The notes under the pieces were generated by a model. That model searched no databases. It was not told the origin of the DNA and saw only the letters and a list, made by a program, of their open reading frames with translations. From Nitrospirota bacterium (GTDB taxonomy: Bacteria; Nitrospirota; Thermodesulfovibrionia; Thermodesulfovibrionales; SM23-35), in NCBI GenBank assembly GCA_016212245.1, contig JACRGU010000086.1:1-9075 (forward strand): 9,075 bases of DNA, given 5' to 3'. Of the stretch, positions 1-5,651 are shown piece by piece; positions within the stretch are counted from its first letter, which is position 1; each line of letters begins with the position of its first letter. The position numbers and the translations under genes were made by a program.

Positions 1-2
1 AA

Positions 3-161
3 CGGACTGCCATAACATCTGCCGGTATTTTTCTTAGAATGAACGGCTACTACTTAGAAGCCTCCCAAAAAGAGCTTGAAGAATTTACCCTTCATATGGC
101 AATCGGGAAGGTTTCACTTCAGGATGCGGCAGAGTGGTTTAAGGCACATTCGTATAAATAG
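3..161 (+). CDS. doc: Doc/Fic-family death-on-curing toxin, C-terminal fragment
   Basis: The frame is open from the left edge and ends at TAG 159-161, giving 52 residues of the C-terminus. It begins RTA, and the preceding two bases (aa) fit the Lys of the Fic/Doc core motif HPFxxGNKRTA. It continues with FLRMNGYYLEA and a final amphipathic helix (SLQDAAEWFKAH), the typical end of death-on-curing proteins. Family knowledge: Doc is a kinase-like Fic protein that phosphorylates EF-Tu and is neutralised by a small antitoxin (Phd or AbrB-like), normally encoded just upstream and so outside this window. The His of the catalytic motif lies outside too, so activity cannot be judged. The gene is convergent with the response regulator, whose stop is only 7 bp further on, with no clear terminator between them. 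Another Fic-fold protein is possible but less likely. Confidence 0.8.
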   Translation, partial: RTAITSAGIFLRMNGYYLEASQKELEEFTLHMAIGKVSLQDAAEWFKAHSYK

Positions 162-168
162 GACCGCA

Positions 169-1499
169 CTACTCTCCCTTCAATATCCTCCACAGACTCG
201 TCCTTGAAATCCCCAATAACTCTGCTGCCTTTGATTTATTTCCCTCTGCGAATTCAAGAACCTTTTCTGCATATTCCTTATTAATGTCATCTATTGTTTT
301 AACCCTGTTCGGGTCAATGGTTTCAATCTGAAACAACTTTATGCTTTGGGGAATACTTTCAGGCCTGATCTGTGATGTCTTTTCTAAGATTACTGCCCTC
401 TCAATAATATTTTCCAATTCCCTCACATTGCCCGGAAAACTGTATGACATGAGCACATCCATTGCTTCCTTATTAAAGCCAGTAATCTTCTTATTAGCCC
501 TTTTGGAATGCTTCTCTAAAAAATGTTTGCTGAGCGGGATAATGTCTTCTTTTCTCTCCCTGAGAGGTGGGATGTAGATATCCATAACATTCAGTCTGTA
601 ATATAAATCTTCTCTGAACTTACCATTGGATATGAGGACATTTATGTTCTGATTTGTAGCAGCTATAACTCTGACATCAACCCTGATAGGTCTTGTGCCG
701 CCAACCCTTAGGAATTCTTTATCCTCTATTACATTTAATAACTTGGCCTGTAAATTTGGTGACATCTCAGCTATCTCATCGAGGAATAATGTGCCGTTAT
801 TTGCAATTTCAAGGAGTCCCTGTTTAGAACTGATAGCCCCTGTAAAGGCTCCCTTTTCGTGGCCAAACAATTCGCTTGCTAAAAGCTCCTCTGTGAAAAT
901 AGCGCAGTTAATCGCCAAAAAAGGCTTATCCTTTCTCAATCCTGTATAATGTATGAGTTTGCCACAAGTCCCTTGCCGACACCGCTTTCTCCGGTAAGCA
1001 GCACATTGCAGTCAGAATTGGTGATGCTGTTGATAATCTCGATCACCCTTTTCATCATTCTGCTTTTTGCGATAAAGGGCTGGTCTTTATTGAGGCCAAG
1101 GGAGATCTTAAGGGCTATGTTTTCTTTCTGTAAGCTTTTTTTTTCCTGAATCTTATTAATCTTGAGGATTAGTTCGTCGAGGTTGAATGGCTTTGTTATA
1201 TAATCAGTCGCGCCCTTTTTCATAGCATCCACAGCAGAGTCTATGCTGCCGAACCCTGTAATTATTATCACCTCAATTTCAGAATATCTATCTTTTACCT
1301 TTTCTATGAGGGTGATCCCATCAATGCCAGGCATCTTTATATCGGCTATCAGTATGTCAAACTGCTCTTTTTCGATCCTCTCCCATGCCTTAATACCATC
1401 CTTCTCACCAGTAACAGTGTATCCTTCCTGTTTTAATGCATAACTCAGGTGTTTCAGGGTTATCTCCTCGTCTTCTGCAATAAGGATATTAAGACTCAT
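169..1499 (-). pseudogene. NtrC-type sigma54 response regulator, split by a frameshift
   Basis: The first part starts at ATG 1499 and has a receiver domain: acidic pocket E9-D10, phospho-acceptor D53 in IADIKMPG, T81 and K103. It continues into an AAA+ domain with Walker A GESGVGKG (170-177), then shifts frame and stops at TGA 938-936. The rest resumes in another frame as LIHYTGLRKDKPFLAINC and carries GAFTGA (sigma54 contact), Walker B TLFLDE, the arginine-finger segment FREDLYYRLN, and a C-terminal Fis-type helix-turn-helix ending in SRTSLWRILKGE. Together they give about 447 residues, the normal length for the NtrC family. One base is missing near 958-964; adding an A to the AAA run (TTT 958-960 on +) would restore the frame. 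A TTG at 939 overlaps the TGA, but a protein starting there would lack Walker A. SD-like GAGGAG precedes the ATG, which overlaps the kinase gene by 11 bp. A sequencing error is the main alternative to true decay. Confidence 0.88.
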
Positions 1500-2173
1500 G
1501 TCTCCTCGGTAATGTTATTTTAAATGTGCTGCCCTTACCCTCTTCGCTTTTAACACTTATATCGCCACTATGTCTCTTCACAATATTATAAACTATAGCC
1601 AGTCCTAAGCCTGTCCCCTTCTCCTTGGTTGTAAAAAATGGTTCAAATATCCTGTCGAGTATCTTCTCTGACATGCCCTTACCAGTATCAGCAACTTCTA
1701 CTGAAACAGTATCATCTTCTGAGATAATTTTTACATTCAGATTACCACCATCCTTCATGGCATCAATAGCATTGTTGAAAAGATTAAGAAAGACGCGCCC
1801 TAACCGGACATGGTCTGCACTGATGATTGTCTCAGGCTTATCAGAAGATAGGGAAAAATTTATCTTTGTATACCAAGAGAGATCATCAGAAGACTTTACC
1901 AACTGCTGAAAGGCATTGTTTATAGTCTGATTCAGGTTAACATCACTGAATACATACTCCTTTTCCCTTGTATAATCGAGGAGGTCAGCAACTAAACCTT
2001 TAACCCTTAATGCCTGACTGAAGATATCCTTCACTGTATCCTTTATAATCTCAGGATACTCATCCTTAACCTCTTTCGAGAGTATCTGGGCTGCGAGATA
2101 GATATTATTAAGTGGATTATTGAGCTCGTGGGCTACTCCAGATGCAAGGGTCCCTATGGAGGCAAGTTTCTTA

Positions 2174-2201
2174 CTCTGAAACAATTCTCTGAAACAATTC
2201 T
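2174..2201. repeat. 13-bp tandem duplication inside the histidine kinase gene
   Basis: TCTGAAACAATTC occurs at 2175-2187 and again at 2188-2200, and the identity extends one base on each side. On the coding strand this doubles the GAATTGTTTCAGA segment encoding ELFQ just before the dimerisation domain. Because 13 is not a multiple of 3, it changes the frame; deleting one copy joins EELFQ to SKKLASIG as expected for a kinase. Confidence 0.9.
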
Positions 2202-2274
2202 TCATTCCTTCTTGCAAGTTCTTCTTCCCTTGCAATCAAATCTGTTTCCATCTTGTTAAAAGCGGTTATTAGTA

Positions 2275-2282
2275 CGCCCGCC
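2275..2282. repeat. 4-bp tandem duplication in the HAMP-coding region
   Basis: CGCC is directly doubled (GGCG GGCG on the coding strand) immediately after the codons for DEIG of the HAMP domain. With one copy removed the reading continues as DEIGVLITAFNKM, which matches the HAMP pattern DEIGxLxxAFN. With both copies present the frame terminates eight codons later. Confidence 0.75.
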
Positions 2283-3069
2283 GATTTCATCCTGCCCTGC
2301 CGGAATTGGCAATGATGAAAAATCTCCTTTGGCAGTCTTTTTTATTGCACCTGTTAATATTTTCAGACGATTTACAATGCTGTGGCTGATAGCAAATAAT
2401 GTCCCGAAACCAATAACAAAGAAGATAGGAAATAGAATCAATGCAGCGTGTTGCGAAAAGCCAATAGCCTTTTCTACCTTTCCTCTGGCTATTCTTTCCA
2501 TGCCTTCAGAAATATTCAATATCTCTTCTCCATTTCTTCTGAGGGCACTGATTTCATCATTCAATTCTTGAAGACTCTTGATTGCTGGATTACCTGGCTG
2601 CAGTGAAAATATTCCTCTCAAAAGCTCTGCATTCATGATAGGACGCTCTAAGATGGTAGATTCAACGAGAGGGAAGAAGGCATAGTATTGTTTATATGAT
2701 GGCTTGAGCCTGTTAAATTCCTCCTGAAACTCGCCGACAATAACTTTAATACGATTAAAGCTCTGCCTGTACTCCTCTACCTTATCCTCCAGACTCTGCA
2801 GTCTTTCTATACTATCAGAATACCTCTCATTTTTGAGAATAGCCTCAATCTCTCTTATATAATTATAAACGCTCTCAACCTCTTTAAGGTCTCTATAAAG
2901 GAAAAAGTTTTTTTCATGTCGCCGTAATTGCAGAGACTTATTCCTTATACTCTCAGACAGTTCCAGATTACGTATCCCTTTCTTAATTTCTACAAAGTTT
3001 ATACAGAAAAATACAGAGAAGATCAATATGGTTATCGAGCTTATAAGAAAACTGAGGATTATCTTTTTC

Positions 3070-3177
3070 TTAAGGAACATAGTAATAAAAACTTCTTTGG
3101 ACGATACTTTCTAGTAACTGTTGCTCTGTATAACTAAGATAGGGCTGTTTAAGTATAGTAGCTGCACGCTCTTTCAT
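3070..3177 (-). CDS. Possible 35-residue leader ORF upstream of the kinase
   Basis: A short open frame starts at ATG 3177-3175 and ends at TAA 3072-3070, overlapping the kinase start (ATG 3080) by 11 bp, the same overlap seen at the kinase/regulator and vapB/vapC junctions. It follows a perfect TATAAT (3189-3184 on minus) by 6 bp, so a transcript from it would have almost no leader. I do not recognise the protein; it is charged with a tyrosine-rich end (SFYYYVP). It could be a translational-coupling leader, the remnant of an earlier gene, or chance. No convincing -35 box or SD sequence was seen. Confidence 0.25.
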   Translation of the reverse strand: MKERAATILKQPYLSYTEQQLLESIVQRSFYYYVP

Positions 3178-3252
3178 AGCTCGATTATAACATATCAATT
3201 ATAGGTTTTCCCTTGAAAAATAAAGAACTAAGACCAGAGGGAGGATTAAAAC

Positions 3253-3654
3253 TTATACCTCAATAACATTAAGCCCTGTGTGTTTTGCTAAAAGATTAAA
3301 ATGCTTATCAGAGTGCATAAGCGTACATTTATAATACATCGCAACTGCTGATATTATCACATCAGCCATCGGGATATTAAAACCGCTTTTTCTAAGTTTA
3401 TAAGCGGTCTTCCATGCCGTTTCCCAAACATTATGGTCTATCTCAAGAAGAGGAAGTGCAAGAAAATCCTGATAAAGCATATTATATTCTTTGTCGGATT
3501 TGGCGCCCCTTAATATCTCCATGATTATTATATCTGATGTAAAAACCCTACCCTCTAAAACGAGGGCGCTGATACGATTTTTTAAAGACGCATCCACTCC
3601 GCGGAGGTATTTAACCCATACAGTTGTATCAACAAGAAATCTCTCAGGACTCAT
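3253..3654 (-). CDS. vapC: VapC-type PIN-domain ribonuclease toxin
   Basis: This PIN-domain protein is the toxin of a type II toxin-antitoxin pair; the family cleaves RNA, often initiator tRNA, using Mg2+ held by conserved acidic residues. Those seen here are D in FLVDTTVWVKYLRG near the N-terminus, E in IIIMEILRG, D in IPMADVIISA and D in LMHSDKHF, so the active site looks complete. I prefer ATG 3654, which gives MSPERFLVDTT (133 residues) and overlaps vapB by 11 bp. An in-frame ATG at 3675 would add 7 residues but lies further inside vapB and has AAGG directly abutting it. GAGAAG precedes the preferred ATG. Expression is probably coupled to vapB, with the VapBC complex repressing its own promoter, as known for the family. 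Confidence 0.9.
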   Translation of the reverse strand: MSPERFLVDTTVWVKYLRGVDASLKNRISALVLEGRVFTSDIIIMEILRGAKSDKEYNMLYQDFLALPLLEIDHNVWETAWKTAYKLRKSGFNIPMADVIISAVAMYYKCTLMHSDKHFNLLAKHTGLNVIEV

Positions 3655-3850
3655 CTTCTCTAAATTTTTCAACATCCTTGATGGTAATATCTATTGGTGA
3701 TTTTCCAAACAGGCTTAAAAGGTGTTCTATCCTTTTTTTCTTTATAAGTTCCTTAAGTGATAAGTTTATAAGCTCCTTCTTGGTCTTAACAGCAGTGAGT
3801 TTCTTTGCCTCCTCTATAAGTTTATCATCTATGTCTATGGTAGCCCTCAT
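3644..3850 (-). CDS. vapB: VapB-type antitoxin (ribbon-helix-helix)
   Basis: This 68-residue protein opens with MRATIDIDDKLIEEAKKLT, a short strand followed by a helix as in ribbon-helix-helix VapB antitoxins (the MRTTIxIDDxLL type). A second helix (TKKELINLSLKELIKKKR) and a C-terminal tail that would bind the toxin follow. It sits immediately upstream of vapC and overlaps it by 11 bp. The start is fixed by a strong SD, AAAGGAGG, about 6 bp before ATG 3850. It likely neutralises VapC and, as a DNA-binding dimer, represses the promoter directly upstream. Confidence 0.9.
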   Translation of the reverse strand: MRATIDIDDKLIEEAKKLTAVKTKKELINLSLKELIKKKRIEHLLSLFGKSPIDITIKDVEKFREDES

Positions 3851-3853
3851 TTG

Positions 3854-3870
3854 ATGCCTCCTTTAGGCAT
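3854..3870. promoter_or_regulatory. Inverted repeat over the vapB ribosome binding site
   Basis: ATGCCT (3854-3859) and AGGCAT (3865-3870) form a perfect 6-bp inverted repeat with a 5-bp spacer, just downstream of the -10 box and spanning the SD and the predicted transcription start. It is a good candidate for the VapBC autoregulatory operator; alternatively, it could form a small RNA hairpin that masks the SD. Confidence 0.6.
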
Positions 3871-3899
3871 ACTATAAAATAAAATTATATGCATGTCAA
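3871..3899 (-). promoter_or_regulatory. sigma70-type promoter of vapBC
   Basis: On the minus strand a perfect -35 TTGACA (3899-3894) is followed after exactly 17 bp by TATAGT (3876-3871, 5 of 6 to consensus). Transcription would begin near 3864, giving a leader of about 14 bases that carries the vapB SD. Confidence 0.85.
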
Positions 3900-3907
3900 G
3901 TACACAC

Positions 3908-3913
3908 TCGCAT
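3908..3913. repeat. Left copy of 6-bp target-site duplication
   Basis: TCGCAT directly abuts the left terminal inverted repeat of the MITE-like element. The identical sequence abuts the right one. Confidence 0.7.
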
Positions 3914-3957
3914 CCGAAAAATAGCGATAAAAAAATTAAAATCGCACCAAATCCAGG

Positions 3958-3980
3958 TAGGACAGGCGTCCCGCCTGTCC
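3958..3980. repeat. REP-like hairpin 1 (GGACAGGCG stem)
   Basis: GGACAGGCG (3960-3968) and CGCCTGTCC (3972-3980) form a perfect 9-bp stem with a 3-base loop. The left arm with its flank, TAGGACAGGCG, differs at one base from the left arm of hairpin 2, so the two are members of one repeat family. Similar GGACAGGC palindromes occur widely in bacterial intergenic DNA; REP elements are often mobilised by RAYT transposases, but none is visible here. Confidence 0.8.
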
Positions 3981-3995
3981 AAAGATTTAACCACT

Positions 3996-4020
3996 TAGGA
4001 CAGCCGAGACGGCTGTCCTA
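3996..4020. repeat. REP-like hairpin 2 (TAGGACAGCCG stem)
   Basis: TAGGACAGCCG (3996-4006) and CGGCTGTCCTA (4010-4020) form a perfect 11-bp stem with a 3-base loop. It lies 15 bp from hairpin 1, and the paired arrangement resembles the REP doublets (BIMEs) of other bacteria. Confidence 0.8.
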
Positions 4021-4053
4021 CTGAGATTTACGAATTCTATGTCTATTTTTCGG

Positions 4054-4059
4054 TCGCAT
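4054..4059. repeat. Right copy of 6-bp target-site duplication
   Basis: TCGCAT directly follows the right terminal inverted repeat and matches the left copy base for base. Confidence 0.7.
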
Positions 4060-4128
4060 GGAAGTAAGAACTGGGAAGTGGTTAATTTTCCACAGAAATG
4101 TCTGAAGAACCAGAATTTTAGACATAAC

Positions 4129-5010
4129 TCACGAGGCTGTCACAATCATCACAAAGCCAATAAACATCAGTATCGCACCAAAAAGCCTCTCCTTTATGTC
4201 CCTCTCCCTGAAAAAGAGATAGCCGTATATGACGCCAATTATCAGGCTTATCCTCTTTACAGATATCACATAGGCGACCTTTGTAAGGCTCATTGCAACC
4301 ATATGGGATACTACCATCATAGAGTAAAAGATACCTGGCAGAAGGAGTGCGTGGGGGAGACCTTGTCTCCCCCACGAGCCCCCCATCCCTTCCCTGCCTT
4401 TATATAATGCAAAAGGTGTAAAAAGGAAAGTCAATGCCGTAAAGTATGTAATCCCAAAAAACAACGGAGATGAATGCTCTATAGCCATCTTGCCTAGAGA
4501 AGATGTAACACTGTAAATCAGTGCAACACCTATCATCAAGATTGAGCCTTTCTCTTTCATTATTGCCTTAAATGGCTCGAATATGCCTTTCCTTATTTTA
4601 TGGATATTCAGGGTGTAACTTCCTGATGCAATAAGAAGGATGCCTGTGCCACCCAATAAGGAGACTTTTTCTCCGAGTATGAGATAAGAAATGAAGATAA
4701 GAAATACAGGTGTAAGTGCGAGAAATGGAAGTGTAAGGCTTAATGGCGAAATCCTCAATGCCCTTATATACATAACTATTGATAATATCTCAAGTGGTAG
4801 GGCCAGCAAGAAGGCAGTATAAAAATCCTTATCGAGTTCAGGCACAGGTATGAATAAAAAGATGATGAACAACAGAGGCAGGGAAAAGACAAGCCTGAGC
4901 CATGCAACTATATATTCATTACTGGAGGCAAGTGCCTTTTTAGTAAGTGCATCGCTTGTTGCGAGTGTAAAGGCTGCTATCAATGACAGCACTACCCATG
5001 AATAATCCAT
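4129..5010 (-). CDS. EamA/DMT-superfamily membrane transporter
   Basis: A 293-residue, strongly hydrophobic protein with about ten predicted membrane helices in two repeats, the drug/metabolite transporter (EamA) layout. Family-typical features are the first helix with SDALTKKAL, the AWLRLVFSLPLL segment, ALRISPLSLTLPFLALTPVFL closing with LGEKVSLLGGTGILLIASG at the end of repeat 1, and VISVKRISLIIGVIYGYLFFRERDIKERLFG in repeat 2. The substrate cannot be deduced; exporters of amino acids, nucleosides or drugs are common in the family. The start ATG 5010 is preceded by a weak AAGG. The loop at residues about 208-221 (MGGSWGRQGLPHA) is encoded by a GC-rich palindrome that looks like an in-frame insertion. 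It is divergent from tRNA-Val, and the MITE-like element lies downstream. Confidence 0.88.
   Translation of the reverse strand: MDYSWVVLSLIAAFTLATSDALTKKALASSNEYIVAWLRLVFSLPLLFIIFLFIPVPELDKDFYTAFLLALPLEILSIVMYIRALRISPLSLTLPFLALTPVFLIFISYLILGEKVSLLGGTGILLIASGSYTLNIHKIRKGIFEPFKAIMKEKGSILMIGVALIYSVTSSLGKMAIEHSSPLFFGITYFTALTFLFTPFALYKGREGMGGSWGRQGLPHALLLPGIFYSMMVVSHMVAMSLTKVAYVISVKRISLIIGVIYGYLFFRERDIKERLFGAILMFIGFVMIVTAS
4350..4387. repeat. In-gene palindromic element, copy A
   Basis: CGTGGGGGAGAC (4350-4361), loop CTT, and GTCTCCCCCACG (4365-4376) form a perfect 12-bp stem, followed by AGCCCCCC. It lies within the EamA gene, is read through in frame, and encodes a Gly/Trp/Pro-containing loop unlike the surrounding membrane protein. 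The stretch TCCCCCACGAGCCCCC is identical in copy B at 8375-8407, inside an unrelated gene. Confidence 0.75.
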
Positions 5011-5067
5011 GGCCTTAACCGTAACACAAAAAACAGTGTAAACTCAACAAACCCAACTTTTACCTTG

Positions 5068-5096
5068 TTGACACAAAAGGGGATTTTCTATAGTAT
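5068..5096 (+). promoter_or_regulatory. Promoter of tRNA-Val
   Basis: A perfect TTGACA (5068-5073) is followed after 17 bp by TAGTAT (5091-5096), placing transcription start about 20 bp upstream of the tRNA. TATAGT at 5089-5094 is an alternative -10 with a shorter, 15-bp spacer. Confidence 0.65.
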
Positions 5097-5123
5097 TAAA
5101 GTGTAAAAGTGTATCTGTTTTGT

Positions 5124-5196
5124 GGGCGGATAGCTCAGTTGGGAGAGCGCAGCCCTTACAAGGCTGAGGTCACAGGTTCGATCCCTGTTCCGCCTA
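5124..5196 (+). tRNA. tRNA-Val (anticodon TAC)
   Basis: A full cloverleaf can be drawn. The acceptor stem is GGGCGGA / TCCGCCT with discriminator A. The D arm is GCTC...GAGC. The anticodon stem CAGCC/GGCTG encloses loop CTTACAA, giving TAC. The T arm is ACAGG-TTCGATC-CCTGT. It is 73 bases long, and CCA is not encoded (CTC follows). A promoter lies about 30 bp upstream. Confidence 0.95.
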
Positions 5197-5200
5197 CTCA

Positions 5201-5225
5201 CCAATTTTGCCTGTGGCAAAATTGG
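5201..5225. repeat. Perfect 11-bp hairpin between the tRNAs
   Basis: CCAATTTTGCC (5201-5211) and GGCAAAATTGG (5215-5225) pair perfectly around the loop TGT, starting 5 bases after the end of tRNA-Val. No T-tract follows, so a classical intrinsic terminator is doubtful; it may be a processing or repeat structure. Confidence 0.7.
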
Positions 5226-5296
5226 AGTTCTGAGTCTGGAGTTGAGAGTCAGGAGTTTAAAAACTCAAAACTCTGAACTCAAAACTCCGAACTTTA
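5226..5296. repeat. Heptad-periodic imperfect inverted repeat
   Basis: The left arm runs in 7-base steps of AGTTCTG, AGTCTGG, AGTTGAG, AGTCAGG, AGTTT. The right arm runs in 7-base steps of AACTCAA, AACTCTG, AACTCAA, AACTCCG, AACTTT. The arms are roughly three-quarters complementary, so the whole could fold into one long hairpin with a few-base loop. It fills most of the space between tRNA-Val and tRNA-Asp and has no coding signal. Confidence 0.75.
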
Positions 5297-5302
5297 AAGA
5301 AT

Positions 5303-5380
5303 GGGGTGGTAGTTCAGCCCGGTTAGAACGCTGGCCTGTCAAGCCAGAGGTCGCGGGTTCAAGTCCCGTCCACCCCGCCA
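5303..5380 (+). tRNA. tRNA-Asp (anticodon GTC)
   Basis: The acceptor stem is GGGGTGG / CCACCCC with discriminator G5377 and encoded CCA at 5378-5380. The D arm is GTTC...GAAC. The anticodon stem CTGGC/GCCAG encloses loop CTGTCAA, giving GTC. The T arm is GCGGG-TTCAAGT-CCCGT. It encodes its own CCA, unlike the neighbouring tRNA-Val. The 3' part overlaps the end of the zinc-ribbon gene on the other strand. Confidence 0.95.
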
Positions 5381-5625
5381 CCACATTTATCCCTGCCCTT
5401 CATCAGCCTCTCATATTTTTCGATACCAACACATTCCTTTGCTGCAGGACACCAATCAATGCATGTAGGCTCCATCTCACGTGAGATAGTTCTTCCGCAT
5501 CCCTTGCATATTGTCTCTACCTCATCTGACCATATCTCAGAAACAGTATCGCACCAGAAGCACTTTATATCCTCTGGATATGGAGTTCTTATCTCTCTAC
5601 TTCCTGGGCAACTATCTTTTAGCAT
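5359..5625 (-). CDS. Small zinc-ribbon protein of unknown function
   Basis: An 88-residue protein with the N-terminus MLKDSCPGSREIRTPYPEDI, a probable zinc ribbon formed by CFWC (22-25) and CKGC (40-43), then a second cysteine cluster PTCIDWCPAAKECVG and a charged helix KYERLMKG. The overall pattern (SCPGS start, two CxxC, CIDWC..AKECVG) recalls small conserved zinc-ribbon proteins of anaerobic bacteria; I do not know a proven function. The last residues (GRDKCGGGVDGT) are encoded by DNA complementary to the 3' end of tRNA-Asp, and the TGA stop is formed by its T-loop, so the C-terminus may have been set by chance. The start ATG 5625 has only a weak SD. Confidence 0.75.
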   Translation of the reverse strand: MLKDSCPGSREIRTPYPEDIKCFWCDTVSEIWSDEVETICKGCGRTISREMEPTCIDWCPAAKECVGIEKYERLMKGRDKCGGGVDGT

Positions 5626-5651
5626 CTTAATTCTATTTTAACAGATACTCT

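Larger units (their letters stand above)
1489..3080 (-). pseudogene. Membrane sensor histidine kinase, broken by two tandem duplications
   Basis: Three frames are needed to read one kinase of about 526 residues. From ATG 3080: TM1 (about 7-29), a helical extracytoplasmic region with LRRHEKNFFLYRD (like the HBM four-helix sensor fold), TM2 (about 212-236), and HAMP ending at DEIG. A 4-bp duplication (CGCC CGCC on +, 2275-2282) then shifts the frame to a premature TAA near 2256. The middle frame reads VLITAFNKMETDLIAREEEL, which completes HAMP and the linker. A 13-bp tandem duplication at 2175-2200 shifts it again. The catalytic part follows to 1489: H-box GVAHELNNPL, N-box NLFNNAIDAM, G1 DTGKG, F-box EPFFTTK and G2 GTGLGLA. 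Removing one copy of each duplication restores a continuous frame and gives the expected joins (DEIG-VLITAFN and EELFQ-SKKLASIG). It is the cognate sensor of the downstream sigma54 regulator; the signal is unknown. Confidence 0.9.
3914..4053. mobile_element. 140-bp MITE-like element with TIRs and target duplication
   Basis: Perfect 11-bp terminal inverted repeats, CCGAAAAATAG (3914-3924) and CTATTTTTCGG (4043-4053), are flanked exactly by a 6-bp direct repeat TCGCAT (3908-3913 and 4054-4059), the expected signature of transposition with target-site duplication. It encodes no protein, so a transposase would have to act in trans; I cannot assign the family from the ends alone. Inside it are two REP-like hairpins (3958-3980 and 3996-4020). 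The insertion point is about 9 bp upstream of the vapB -35 box and downstream of the EamA gene. Confidence 0.75.

Noticed and set aside
936..970. Programmed -1 ribosomal frameshift joining the two parts of the response regulator.
   Set aside because: No X XXY YYZ slippery heptamer or downstream stimulator is evident, and the adjacent kinase shows plain frameshift mutations, so decay or a sequence error is simpler.
4168..4180. 13-base match CAGTATCGCACCA shared with 5546-5558.
   Set aside because: One such match is expected by chance in 9 kb, and the surrounding sequences do not align.
4118..4375. Minus-strand open frame with cysteine pairs (CDICKED, CDDCDS) that looks like a zinc-binding protein.
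   Set aside because: It lies wholly within the EamA gene in another frame; the EamA frame has clear membrane helices and family motifs, so this is a shadow.
4039..4407. Plus-strand open frame of 122 codons starting inside the MITE and crossing the palindrome.
   Set aside because: It is antisense to the EamA gene, lacks an SD and has low-complexity, unprotein-like composition.
5226..5296. CRISPR-like array suggested by regular repeats between the tRNAs.
   Set aside because: Units are only 7 bases with no spacers; the two arms are complementary rather than direct repeats throughout.
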